Part shown: piece by piece, positions 41,442-50,159 of the stretch
How positions within the stretch are numbered: the stretch's first letter is position 1
Layout of the letters: the number at the start of each line of letters is the position of its first letter
DNA from: Pseudomonas tremae
GTDB lineage: Bacteria > Pseudomonadota > Gammaproteobacteria > Pseudomonadales > Pseudomonadaceae
Direction of reading: 5' to 3'
DNA: 54,783 nt
NCBI RefSeq assembly: GCF_001401155.1
Contig: NZ_LJRO01000438.1
Location: forward strand, 1 to 54,783
The notes under the pieces: model-generated
What the model was told of the DNA's origin: nothing
The model's input: the letters and a program-made list of their open reading frames with translations, nothing else
Database searches by the model: none
Position numbers and translations under genes: made by a program

Positions 41442-43238
41442 ATGCAGACGCTAAAGGCTTTGTACGAGTCAGTTGAAAAGCAGTTTTTCGACACACTGAC
41501 CAAGAAGCTCTCAAGCCTCTTTCTGCTGGTCCTGGTCAGCGCCCTGCTGTATTGGGTGGCGCTGAACATTCGCTCCGACATCATGCTGCAACTGCGCAGC
41601 ACTCCAATGGACGCTGCGGCATTGGGCAAGGTCCAGAGCCAGCTTGACGTGCTGAGCAACGCAATTCTGCTGAGCACGCTATTCACGCTGGTCATGGTCA
41701 GTTTCATGGTCTGGTACTTTCGTCACCTGATCGTGCGTCCGGTCATGTCCATGACTCGCGCGCTCGAAGAGGTCGCCAGCGGTGAGGGGGACCTGTCCAA
41801 AGACCTGCCGTTGCTCACTCATGACGAAATTCGGGTGCTGGCGAGTACCTGCAACCGCTTTCTGGCCAAGCAGCGCGAGGTCATCAGCAGTATCCAGGGG
41901 CTGACCGTGCAAATTGCGGTCGAGTCTGCACGCTCGCTGAAAAACATCAGTGACTCCAGCGACAGCGCTACTGACCAAGCACGTTTTGCCAGAGAAGTCA
42001 TGGACCAGAGCAACATGGCGGTGGGCAGTATCAAGGACGTCTCGCAGCAGACTCAGGGTATTTCCAGCACCACCGCGCAAAATCTGAGCATGGCTCGCGA
42101 CTCGTACGCCGAACTACTGGAGGTGACCGGCAACATCAGCCAGATATCCAGTAGCCTGAATGAGTTTGGCTCGCTGGTATCGGGTCTGAACGAGCGCTCA
42201 TCCAGTATCAAATCCATTGTCGGGCTCATTCAGCAGATTTCGGCGCAGACCAATCTGCTGGCACTCAATGCGGCCATCGAGGCCGCGCGAGCCGGGGAGA
42301 GCGGGCGAGGCTTTGCCGTGGTGGCCGATGAGGTGCGTACCCTGGCACAGAATGTAAGCCGGGCTACCGAGGACATCTCGCGTAACATCGACGCGATGCT
42401 TCAGGAAGTCAGCTCCACCCACGAGCAGACCATTCAGATCAGTCACAGCGCACGCGAAACCCAGATGGTGGTGGAGCGCGCGTCCGGTCACTTCGAGAGC
42501 ATGATCGGCGATTTCGAATCCACCAATGACAAGCTGGCGGACATCGCCGCGCATATCCAGCAGTTTGCGGCCACCAACACCGGCATAAATGAGCGGGTAA
42601 CGCGGATTTACTCTGACAGTCAGGCCATTGATCAGCGCATGCAACACTCAGCCACTGCGACTCGTGACCTTTCAGGTGTGGCCGAGCAGGTTCAGAGCCT
42701 GCTGGGACGATTCGTGCTCGGGCATGGCGAGCTGGATGCGGCAATCACCAGAGCCAGCCAATGCCGTGACATTCTGCAAGTGCGTCTGGCCGAGCTGCAC
42801 AAGCAGGGCGTCAACCTGTTCGATCAGAGCTACAAGCTGATCCCGGGAACAGACCCCAAGCAATACACCACCGGTTACACCGAGCGTTTTGCGCAGGTCT
42901 GTCAGGAGGAGTGTGACAAGCTGACCAAGGGCACCCGCGGCGGCAAGGTAACGTTCATTGTGGACAGCAAGGGGTATTGCCCGGTCAATAACAGTTGGGT
43001 CTCGCAGAAACCGACCGGCAATCGCGATGTTGACCTGCCGGTGTGCCGCAATAAACGCATGTTCTCCGACCCGATAGGCCTGCGAGCGGCGGGCAACAAG
43101 CAACGCTTCCTGTTACAGACCTATTTGCGTGATACCGGCGAGATCATGACTGAAATAGATGTGCCGTTCTTTTTCGAAGGGCGCCACTGGGGCAACTTGC
43201 GGATGGGCTTCGACGCAGCGCTGTTGCTGGGCAAGTAA
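41442..43238 (+). CDS. Chemoreceptor with a C-terminal cytoplasmic Cache-like sensor
   Basis: A 598-residue receptor with unusual order. Two membrane helices at about 22-43 and 73-98 enclose only some 30 periplasmic residues, too few for a normal sensor. HAMP and the signalling hairpin follow (tip ISAQTNLLALNAAIEAARAGES, about 261-298). After the signalling domain comes a ~140-residue C-terminal module (about 458-595) with FIVDSKGYCPVNNSW, CRNKRMFSDPIGLRAAGN, FLLQTYLRDTG and FEGRHWGNLRM, which I associate with a cytoplasmic Cache/PAS-like sensor in MCPs and diguanylate cyclases. AGGAG precedes the ATG. The ligand is unknown. Confidence 0.9.
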   Translation: MQTLKALYESVEKQFFDTLTKKLSSLFLLVLVSALLYWVALNIRSDIMLQLRSTPMDAAALGKVQSQLDVLSNAILLSTLFTLVMVSFMVWYFRHLIVRPVMSMTRALEEVASGEGDLSKDLPLLTHDEIRVLASTCNRFLAKQREVISSIQGLTVQIAVESARSLKNISDSSDSATDQARFAREVMDQSNMAVGSIKDVSQQTQGISSTTAQNLSMARDSYAELLEVTGNISQISSSLNEFGSLVSGLNERSSSIKSIVGLIQQISAQTNLLALNAAIEAARAGESGRGFAVVADEVRTLAQNVSRATEDISRNIDAMLQEVSSTHEQTIQISHSARETQMVVERASGHFESMIGDFESTNDKLADIAAHIQQFAATNTGINERVTRIYSDSQAIDQRMQHSATATRDLSGVAEQVQSLLGRFVLGHGELDAAITRASQCRDILQVRLAELHKQGVNLFDQSYKLIPGTDPKQYTTGYTERFAQVCQEECDKLTKGTRGGKVTFIVDSKGYCPVNNSWVSQKPTGNRDVDLPVCRNKRMFSDPIGLRAAGNKQRFLLQTYLRDTGEIMTEIDVPFFFEGRHWGNLRMGFDAALLLGK

Positions 43239-43271
43239 TGCTGCTGGAGAACTAAGGCAGCGAGGCTGACA

Positions 43272-43292
43272 GGCCTGCGTCAGGCGCAGGCC
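43272..43292. terminator. Hairpin between convergent genes
   Basis: GGCCTGCG pairs with CGCAGGCC around a 5-base loop. It lies between the chemoreceptor stop (43238) and the PH-domain gene stop (43303). No T run is present. Confidence 0.45.
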
Positions 43293-43302
43293 AGGAACGC
43301 TA

Positions 43303-43674
43303 TTAGCCCAGAACACGCTGGGAAATGTATCTGGATATCTGGACGATAGACGTCTTGCCGGTGAACTCGAACTTCACTTTACCGATTGCCGAGAAATAGA
43401 TCTCCAGCTCTGAGTCAAGGTCGAACGTGCCCGACGTTTCAACCGACCACGCCACGATGTTTTTGTACGGCAGTGACGTGAAGTCTTTCTTGCTGCCCGT
43501 CAAACCCTGCACGTTGACCGAAATAATGCGTTTGGTTGTAAACACCACACCATCGCGCATGGATTTATAGGAGTCGATCACTTCTTCGCCGTCGAGTAGC
43601 AGCTCCTTGACCCGGTCTGCATATTCGTCATTCTGCTTGAGTTTGAAGAAGCCTTTGTTATTGAAATCAATCAT
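43303..43674 (-). CDS. Bacterial PH-domain protein
   Basis: A 123-residue protein that is almost entirely a bacterial pleckstrin-homology domain: ELLLDGEEVIDSYKSMRDGVVFTTKRIISV, then a KDFTSLPYKNIVAWSVETSGTFDLDSELEI strand pair and a C-terminal helix. This matches the small YvbH-like PH proteins that form oligomers. The biological role is not known. Confidence 0.85.
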   Translation of the reverse strand: MIDFNNKGFFKLKQNDEYADRVKELLLDGEEVIDSYKSMRDGVVFTTKRIISVNVQGLTGSKKDFTSLPYKNIVAWSVETSGTFDLDSELEIYFSAIGKVKFEFTGKTSIVQISRYISQRVLG

Positions 43675-43887
43675 CGGTCTATCCTTGAGCGGTCATTCGG
43701 ACGGGAATGTGCTACATGCGCAGCCCTGCGCCCGATGGAGGCTTAGAATAACATCGCTCTGCGCATTTCATGCGGCAATGGCCGGGGAGAATGACGCGGT
43801 TTGAAGTTGAACAACGGAACGTTCACGCCGTTAAAGGCTCAATTTCTACAAGGCGCTGATTTCCAGAACGTCCCCGGAGGTGTGACT

Positions 43888-44192
43888 TTGAACATTCAAG
43901 AACTGACAAAACATGTAAAAGAAGAGAAGGTTCGCGAACTCGATCTGATCTCCATGGAAGGCGGATCCTACGTACTCCATGCTCGGGTGGACGGCAGCTC
44001 CGTACCTGTGCAGGACTCGACCGGCAAGACGCTGCACGTCGCCTCGGTAGAAGAAGCGCCAAGGTACTTGCCTCAGTGCCGGATGTGAAACTGTTCATGT
44101 CCCAGGCCACTGCTTATGATGAGATGGTGGGCATGGACAGTGTTGAGCCAGAGTCTTCCCGCCACGAGATTCCGCTGCGTTCGAGCCTGTGA
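43888..44192 (+). pseudogene. Frameshifted DUF6482 gene
   Basis: A TTG start at 43888 with GGAGG 7 bases upstream begins MNIQELTKHV and reads the DUF6482 pattern ELDLISMEGGSYVLHAR. After EEA (about 44057) the frame changes: the annotated frame stops at 44088, but the +1 neighbour continues KVLASVPDVKLFMSQATAYD to a stop at 44190-44192, restoring the expected family length of about 100 residues. The total length of 305 bases is one short of a multiple of three, so one base has been lost near GAAGCGCCAAGG. It is either a real mutation or a sequencing error. Confidence 0.7.
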
Positions 44193-44200
44193 TTACAAGG

Positions 44201-44599
44201 TCAGGCGCTGCGTCTGACCGCGATGCATTTGATCTCCAGCAACAGGCCGGGGTGTGCCAGTTCCGCGACGCCGATACAGGTCCAGGCACATTGACCGCGA
44301 GGGAAGATACGATTCTTTACTTCGCGAAATACCGGCATGTGTTCGCTCATCGCGACGTGATAAGTGGTCATGTCCACGATGTCTTCGAACGTACAGCCGC
44401 CTTCTGCCAGGACGGTGCGCAGGTTCTCCCAGCAGGCGATGAACTGTGCCTCCGGGTTGAGAATGACTTCCATATCCCGTGTACGTCCTACCTGCCCGGC
44501 GCAGTAAAGCGTATCGCCCACCCTTACAGCAGGGGCATAGCCTGCGCGGTCCATGATCGACTGATGGGTGGGCGGGACGATGATTTCGCGATCTGACAT
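44201..44599 (-). CDS. RidA family protein
   Basis: A 132-residue protein of the RidA/YjgF/Rid fold: YAPAVRVGDTLYCAGQVGRT, then FIACWENLRTVLAEGGCTFEDIVDMTTYHVAM and a terminal LLLEIKCIAV with the conserved Glu. RidA itself deaminates reactive enamines made by PLP enzymes, and uses an Arg that is not clearly present at the usual C-terminal position here, so this is probably another Rid subgroup. AGG lies before the ATG at 44599. Confidence 0.88.
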   Translation of the reverse strand: MSDREIIVPPTHQSIMDRAGYAPAVRVGDTLYCAGQVGRTRDMEVILNPEAQFIACWENLRTVLAEGGCTFEDIVDMTTYHVAMSEHMPVFREVKNRIFPRGQCAWTCIGVAELAHPGLLLEIKCIAVRRSA

Positions 44600-44687
44600 A
44601 GATAACACCTGTTTGTAACGCCTTGGTCTGTAACGGATGAGTGTGCAATTGTCGGGCGCGTTTAGCGTGCTTGTGGCTTGTGCCTGC

Positions 44688-46661
44688 TCAACTTTTCACG
44701 GCTGGCTTGGCGGCGCGCCGTGGCTTTTTAGTCGCGCCTGTAGATGCCGGGGATGCCGCAGCGCTGCGCTTTGCCGTCTTGCGTTTTTTCTTCCAGGGCG
44801 GCGCAGCGCCTGCCGGGCTGGCTGGGCCGCTGATGGTCATGCGCATGCCGACGCAACGGCTGACCTGCTTGCTCATCCAGGCCGCCTGTTTGGCGACAAA
44901 CTCCTCAAGACTCATCTCGCCGCTCTGCACCATGTCCAGCGCCTGCTCCCAGATAGCCGTGGTCCCCGGGTCGGCAATGGCGCGGGGCACTGCATCGATC
45001 AGGCTGAAGGCCGCCGGCGTGGCGCACAGCGCCTTGCCTTGCTTGGTCAGGTAGCCGCGGTCCAGCAACCCCTGAATGATCCCGGCGCGGGTCGCTTCGG
45101 TGCCGATGCCGGTGGTGTCCTTGAGCTTTTGCTTAAGCCGCGGGTCTTCCACCAATTTGGCGACGTTCTTCATTGCCTTGATCAGGTCGCCTTCGGTAAA
45201 CGGCTTGGGCGGCTGGGTCCAGAGGTCCTTGAGAGTCACGTCTGCAACGGCGCACTCGCAGCCCTGAAATAACGTGGGCAGTGGTTGCGGGGCAGGCGCC
45301 TCGCGACCTTTGGCTGGTGCCAGTGCTTCTGGCATGGCCCGTTTCCAGCCGGGCTCGACAATCTGTTTGCCGACGGCCCGCAACGCATGGCCCGCGCAGT
45401 CGAAATCTGCCTGAGTGCGATCATATTCGTGGTTGGGCAGGAACTGCGCCAGGTAGCGGGCTCTGATCAGGGTGTACACCGCTCGGGGTTTGCCGGTCAG
45501 ACGTTCAACGCCGCGAACGGCGGCTGTGGGAATAATCCCGTGGTGGGCGGTGACCTTTGCATCGTTCCACGCACGCGAGCGACGTTGCGGGTCGAGGTGT
45601 GGCAACAGGCTTGCCAACGCCGGGTCGGCCTTGCCCAGTGCGCCGATAATGCTCGCCGCTTCGCCGTGCTGGCTGTTCGGCAAGTAGCCACAATCGCTGC
45701 GCGGGTAGGTAATGACCTTGTGGGTTTCATACAGCGACTGAGCGATGTCGAGGGTTTCCTGCGCGCCGAGCCCGAGCTTTTTCGAGCAAATTTCCTGCAA
45801 GGTACCCAGATCGAAGGGCAAGGGGGCTGTCTCGCGAATGCGCTCGGTTCGCAGCTTGACCAGCCTCGCGCTGGATGCGTTGCGCATGGCTTCGGCGGCT
45901 TGTTGCGCGAGCGGCTGGTTCAGGCAGCGATCCTGATCGTCACAGGCATCGGATGGCGCGCGCCATTGGGCGATGAACGTCTGATTGTCGTGAAGCAGCT
46001 CTACGTCGATGGCCCAGAATGGCGCGGGGACGAAGTCCGCGATGCTGCGATCGCGGTCCACCACCAGGCGCAAGGTCGGGGTCTGTACACGTCCGACGGG
46101 CAATACGCCCTGGTAGCCGGACTGCCGCCCCAGCAGCGTGAACAGGCGGCTCATGTTCATGCCGATCAACCAGTCGGCGCGCGACCTGCCCAAAGCCGAG
46201 TGGTACAGGCTGAAGGTGTCTGCACCTGGCTTGAGCGCTGCCAATGCCTTGCGAATGGACGCGTCGTCCAGTGCCGACAGCCACAAACGCTGAATCGGCC
46301 CGCGATAGCGGCAGTGTTCGACCAGTTCGCGGGCGATCATCTCGCCTTCGCGGTCGGCATCGGTGGCGATGACCAGTTCCTGAGCCTCGCCCAGCAACCG
46401 TTTGACCGCCTTGAACTGGCTGGCGGTTCTGGGTTTGACCAGCATTTTCCATTTTTCCGGAACGATGGGCAGGTCTTCCAGCACCCAGCGTTTGTAGCGC
46501 GCATCGTAGGCATCGGGCGGGGCGGTTTCCAGCAAATGCCCGATGCACCAGGTTACGGTGGCATTGGCTCCCACCCAGCAGCCATCGCCACGCCGGGTAG
46601 CGCCGAGCGCAGCCGCAATGTCTTTGGCCTGGGAGGGTTTTTCGCAGAGAAACAGCCGCAT
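44688..46661 (-). CDS. topB: DNA topoisomerase III
   Basis: A 657-residue type IA topoisomerase. The N-terminal Toprim domain has the metal-binding DADREGE at 101-107, and the active-site tyrosine is Tyr319 in TYPRSD, with Arg321 as helper, equivalent to Tyr328 in E. coli TopB. The C-terminus is a long Lys/Ala/Pro-rich tail after residue 620. TopB resolves recombination and replication intermediates together with RecQ-type helicases. A LexA-like box lies 71-86 bases upstream of the start. Confidence 0.93.
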   Translation of the reverse strand: MRLFLCEKPSQAKDIAAALGATRRGDGCWVGANATVTWCIGHLLETAPPDAYDARYKRWVLEDLPIVPEKWKMLVKPRTASQFKAVKRLLGEAQELVIATDADREGEMIARELVEHCRYRGPIQRLWLSALDDASIRKALAALKPGADTFSLYHSALGRSRADWLIGMNMSRLFTLLGRQSGYQGVLPVGRVQTPTLRLVVDRDRSIADFVPAPFWAIDVELLHDNQTFIAQWRAPSDACDDQDRCLNQPLAQQAAEAMRNASSARLVKLRTERIRETAPLPFDLGTLQEICSKKLGLGAQETLDIAQSLYETHKVITYPRSDCGYLPNSQHGEAASIIGALGKADPALASLLPHLDPQRRSRAWNDAKVTAHHGIIPTAAVRGVERLTGKPRAVYTLIRARYLAQFLPNHEYDRTQADFDCAGHALRAVGKQIVEPGWKRAMPEALAPAKGREAPAPQPLPTLFQGCECAVADVTLKDLWTQPPKPFTEGDLIKAMKNVAKLVEDPRLKQKLKDTTGIGTEATRAGIIQGLLDRGYLTKQGKALCATPAAFSLIDAVPRAIADPGTTAIWEQALDMVQSGEMSLEEFVAKQAAWMSKQVSRCVGMRMTISGPASPAGAAPPWKKKRKTAKRSAAASPASTGATKKPRRAAKPAVKS

Positions 46662-46726
46662 GACTACCGTCGTCGATTACCGGTGTGAGGCTGCAAGGAT
46701 GGACGCTGAACGAACGTGGAGCAAGT

Positions 46727-46752
46727 TTTATCTGTATGGATATACAGATAAA
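46727..46752 (-). promoter_or_regulatory. LexA (SOS) box upstream of topB
   Basis: The core CTGTATGGATATACAG (46732-46747) fits the CTG-N10-CAG LexA consensus, with the TAT/ATA inner bases kept. The surrounding bases extend the symmetry to TTTATCTGTAT-GGAT-ATACAGATAAA, a perfect 11+11 inverted repeat. It lies about 70 bases before the topB start, suggesting that topB is induced by DNA damage. Confidence 0.65.
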
Positions 46753-46763
46753 TAGGTGGCTGT

Positions 46764-46796
46764 CGCTGTCATGCGGAGCATCCGGACATGACAGCG
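46764..46796. terminator. Hairpin after the HDOD gene
   Basis: CGCTGTCATG pairs with CATGACAGCG (10 bp) around 13 bases that themselves contain CGGA/TCCG. It lies 47 bases after the minus-strand HDOD stop and is likely to be its terminator, although no T run follows. Confidence 0.5.
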
Positions 46797-46842
46797 TCGC
46801 AGGCTGGAAGGTGTCACAGGTGCCAGGCGTGCGCCATGCAGT

Positions 46843-47667
46843 TCAGCTCAGAAGCTCCGAAAACGCCTTGTCCGCTTCCAGCACCGCAGGCAGTCCTGCG
46901 AAAAGCGCATCCAGGTCGATCCCTTCCATCAGCGGTCCGCCGGACGCATTCTGTGCTTCGGGTGTCGCACCGCTGTGGCTTTCCAGCGCATCCGATACAG
47001 TGATTGCCTGAGCGACGATACGCGGTAACGGTGCGTTGTCCGGGGCCTGCATCGGCTTGGCCTGATAAGCGATGGCTTGCAGGATCACCTTCGGCAACTG
47101 CCAGCGCCGGGCCAGTTCGGCACCGACTTCCGGGTAGCTGAAGCCCAACTGCAGGGTTTCGCTGGCGCCGCGTCCCGGTGTGCTGGCCCCGGCTGCGTTC
47201 AGACGCTCTGCGACCTCGGGGGCGCCGGTCTGGATCAGCAGTTCGCCGATGTTGTGCATCACCCCGCAGGTAAAAGCGATTTCCGGGTCGACGCCGGTCT
47301 GCCTGGCCAGCATTCGGCAGATCCCGGCGACCTGGAAGCTTTTCAGCCAAAACCCCTTTAGATCAAAACTCGGCCCGGCCTTGAACGCACCGGTCACGGC
47401 GGAGGCCATTACCAAGGTGCGCAAGGTGTTGAAACCCAGGCGCATGGCGGCGTCTTCGATACTCGAGGAATCCCGCGATCCCCGAAAGCGTGCCGAGTTG
47501 GCGAGCCGCAGCACCTTGGCCGCGATCACCGGGTCCTTTTCTATATTACGGGCAATGCTTTCGAGGTTGGAGGAGGGGTTGTCGAACTGCAGCATCAGGT
47601 CCTGAGCCACTTTGGGAATACTGGGAAGACTGTGCAAATCGTCAAAAAGTTTTTCGATACTCAGCAT
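46843..47667 (-). CDS. HDOD domain signalling protein
   Basis: A 274-residue protein that is one HDOD module: LHSLPSIPKVAQDLM, IARNIEKDPVIAAKVLRLANSA, SIEDAAMRLGFNTLRTLVMA and TCGVMHNIGELLIQ. The HD dipeptide of true hydrolases is HN here, as usual for HDOD proteins, which act as signalling or scaffold factors rather than enzymes. Family members are often tied to motility, chemotaxis and biofilm control. It is not close to an EAL or GGDEF gene. Confidence 0.9.
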   Translation of the reverse strand: MLSIEKLFDDLHSLPSIPKVAQDLMLQFDNPSSNLESIARNIEKDPVIAAKVLRLANSARFRGSRDSSSIEDAAMRLGFNTLRTLVMASAVTGAFKAGPSFDLKGFWLKSFQVAGICRMLARQTGVDPEIAFTCGVMHNIGELLIQTGAPEVAERLNAAGASTPGRGASETLQLGFSYPEVGAELARRWQLPKVILQAIAYQAKPMQAPDNAPLPRIVAQAITVSDALESHSGATPEAQNASGGPLMEGIDLDALFAGLPAVLEADKAFSELLS

Positions 47668-48002
47668 GGCAAGGCCATCCTCTGCAAGGCGGGGATGTTT
47701 TCAACGATAGCCAGTTTTCCAAGCTCTGCACGTTTTGCCATCGATTGTGGGACAGCCCTCTCACGACAGCATAAAAAAATAATCAAGGACTTGTCCCTTG
47801 CGGCCGATATGACGACACAAGCAATTCCGTAATGTATCGATTCTCGTTCCTGCCTGATGCCCTCAATGCAGTAAACGAGCCCTGTCGACGCTGGTTGCTG
47901 AACGGCCTGTATTTGCGCTGCTCAAGAAGGCAGTGCAGTTGTGATGTTTGATTGACGATTCAGAGATCGTCCTAATTGGTTTTCGCCGTGGAAGTAACCG
48001 CT
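47668..48002. other. Divergent intergenic region without a gene
   Basis: About 335 bases between the divergent HDOD and chemoreceptor genes. I see no supported small gene or clear operator. Confidence 0.4.
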
Positions 48003-49892
48003 ATGAAAAGTCTGGGTTTCAGCAAGAAGATCCTGCTCGCCGCCGCGTTGATCGTGGTGGTCGCGTTCAGCATGTTCATCGTCATCAATGATTATCGGCA
48101 ACGTCAATCGCTTAAATCCAGCGTGAAGTCCGAGCTGCAACAGCTGGGCACATTGACGACGCAAAATATCCAGACCTGGCTGGAAAGCCGCATTCAGCTG
48201 CTGCAATCGATGTCTCAGCAAATTGCGGTAGACGGCAAAGAGTTGCCACAGTTGCAGCGCGCAATCGGCGTACCGACCTACAGTGACAACTTTCAGCTGA
48301 GCTATTTCGGCAGTACCGAAGGCGTGATGTTTTCGGTTCCGTCGGCCAATCGTCCTGCTGACTATGACCCGCGTGCGCGAGGCTGGTACAAGGCGGCGCA
48401 GAATGCGACCGGCACCATCGTCACCGAGCCGTATATCGCGGCTTCGTCCGGCAAGCTGGTTATGACTATGGCAACGCCGGTCAAGTACAAGAATGAGTTT
48501 GTGGGTGTTGCCGGCGCCGATATTGCCCTGGACAACGTTACAAAGATCATCAATTCGCTGAACTTCGGCGGCCACGGTTATGCGTTTCTGGTCAGTGCCG
48601 AAGGCAAGATTCTGGTCCATCCGGACAGCAAACTGGTCCTCAAGAACATTAGCGAAGCCTACCCGGTCAACACCCCTAAAATCAGCACTGGCGTAACCGA
48701 GATCGACTCTGGCAACGAGCCGGAAATCATCTCGTTCACTCCGGTACAAGGCGTGCCGTCTGCCAACTGGTACGTGGCGCTGGTGCTTGAACAGGACACG
48801 GCCTATGCGATGCTTTCCGAGTTTCGTACCTCGGCCATCACCGCAATGGTGGTGGTCGTGCTGGTTATTATCCTGCTCCTGGGCCTGTTGATCCGTGTGT
48901 TGATGCAACCGTTGCACCAGATGGGCCGTGCGATGCGCGACATCGCTGATGGCGAGGGTGACCTTACCAAGCGCCTGGCGATCACCTCGCAGGACGAATT
49001 CGGCGCACTGGCAGAATCGTTCAACCACTTCGTCGAACGCATCCATACGTCGATCCGCGAAGTCGCCTCCACGGCGGCGCAACTGGGCGAAGTCGCCACG
49101 CGTGTGGTCAAGGTTTCCAACGCATCGATGGGCAACTCCGATCAACAGGCTCATCGCACCGAAAGCGTGGCAGCCGCTATCAACGAACTGGGTGCTGCTG
49201 CGCAGGAAATCGCTCAGAACGCTGCGCGCACGTCGCAGCAATCCAGCGATGCCAGCGGGCTGGCCAGTGATGGTCAAAACGTGGTGCAGCAGACCATCAA
49301 GGCGATGAACGAGCTGTCCGGCAAGATCAGTGAGTCCTGCGTGAACATCGAGAGGCTGAACGGCAAGACGGCCAACATCGGCCAGATTCTCGAGGTGATT
49401 ACCAGCATTTCCCAGCAGACCAACCTGCTGGCACTGAACGCGGCTATTGAAGCGGCGCGTGCCGGTGAAGCGGGGCGTGGCTTTGCGGTGGTAGCGGATG
49501 AGGTGCGCAACCTGGCGCATCGCACTCAGGACTCCGCGCAACAAGTGCAGAAGATGATCGAAGAGCTGCAGGTCGGTGCTCGTGAAGCGGTGATCAACAT
49601 GACCGAAAGTCAGCGCCAGAGCGAAGACAGCGTCGGTATCGCCAACCTGGCCGGTGAGCGTCTGGGTAGCGTGACCCGCCGCATCGAAGAGATCAACGGC
49701 ATGAACCAGTCGGTCGCGGCGGCAACCGAAGAGCAGACCTCGGTGGTCGAGTCGATCAACGTCGACATCACCCACATCAACACCCTCAACCAGCTGGGCG
49801 TGGACAACCTGCGCCAGACCCTGGAAGCCTGCAATTCTCTGGAGGAACAAGCTGCCCGGCTACAGCAACTGGTAGGCAGCTTCAGGATCTGA
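48003..49892 (+). CDS. Amino-acid chemoreceptor of the PctA/PctB/PctC type
   Basis: A 629-residue receptor with a dCache_1 sensor between membrane helices at about 10-27 and 280-300, then HAMP and a signalling hairpin with ISQQTNLLALNAAIEAARAGEA. The sensor holds Tyr121, Arg126, Trp128, Tyr129, Tyr144 and Asp173. These are the residues, and the numbering, of the amino-acid-binding motif of P. aeruginosa PctA as I remember it. It should therefore bind L-amino acids or close analogues such as GABA. The start has GGAAG before it; the longer frame to 47976 is ignored. Confidence 0.93.
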   Translation: MKSLGFSKKILLAAALIVVVAFSMFIVINDYRQRQSLKSSVKSELQQLGTLTTQNIQTWLESRIQLLQSMSQQIAVDGKELPQLQRAIGVPTYSDNFQLSYFGSTEGVMFSVPSANRPADYDPRARGWYKAAQNATGTIVTEPYIAASSGKLVMTMATPVKYKNEFVGVAGADIALDNVTKIINSLNFGGHGYAFLVSAEGKILVHPDSKLVLKNISEAYPVNTPKISTGVTEIDSGNEPEIISFTPVQGVPSANWYVALVLEQDTAYAMLSEFRTSAITAMVVVVLVIILLLGLLIRVLMQPLHQMGRAMRDIADGEGDLTKRLAITSQDEFGALAESFNHFVERIHTSIREVASTAAQLGEVATRVVKVSNASMGNSDQQAHRTESVAAAINELGAAAQEIAQNAARTSQQSSDASGLASDGQNVVQQTIKAMNELSGKISESCVNIERLNGKTANIGQILEVITSISQQTNLLALNAAIEAARAGEAGRGFAVVADEVRNLAHRTQDSAQQVQKMIEELQVGAREAVINMTESQRQSEDSVGIANLAGERLGSVTRRIEEINGMNQSVAAATEEQTSVVESINVDITHINTLNQLGVDNLRQTLEACNSLEEQAARLQQLVGSFRI

Positions 49893-50051
49893 TCCAGCTG
49901 CTCTCTGCGCCGCTCCATGCCCTGAAGCGGGCGGCGCAGGAGCGGACCCAAGCCCAGTCTGCGGGCACCTAAAAACGTATGTACGCTGAGCGCTGCGTGG
50001 GGTGATGCTCTGCATCACACATGGGCGCTTTGCAACACCCTTTGCGACAAA
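49893..50051. other. Intergenic region before the phn operon
   Basis: No gene is supported. Weak GC-rich complementary segments near 49903-49940 could end transcription of the chemoreceptor gene, but the stem is imperfect. Confidence 0.35.
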
Positions 50052-50069
50052 CTGTTATCAGCTCGTCAC
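50052..50069 (+). promoter_or_regulatory. Candidate Pho box before phnC
   Basis: CTGTTAT-CAGC-TCGTCAC resembles the PhoB direct repeat CTGTCAT-N4-CTGTCAT. The first half is one base off and the second half three bases off. It lies about 90 bases upstream of phnC, where phosphate-starvation control of a phosphonate operon is expected. Confidence 0.4.
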
Positions 50070-50159
50070 TTGCGGTTCATGAGGCTGCAACAACACAGGT
50101 CCAGTTTGGTTGACACCGAATACGACCTGTCCCGGGTCGTGCCAAGACCGAGAAGCCTC

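Noticed and set aside
45285..46688. 467-codon plus-strand frame over topB
   Set aside because: Antisense to topB, whose catalytic motifs are complete.
47922..49850. 642-codon minus-strand frame over the amino-acid chemoreceptor
   Set aside because: Long only because of codon bias on the coding strand; its sequence is rich in His, Arg and Gln as such shadows are.
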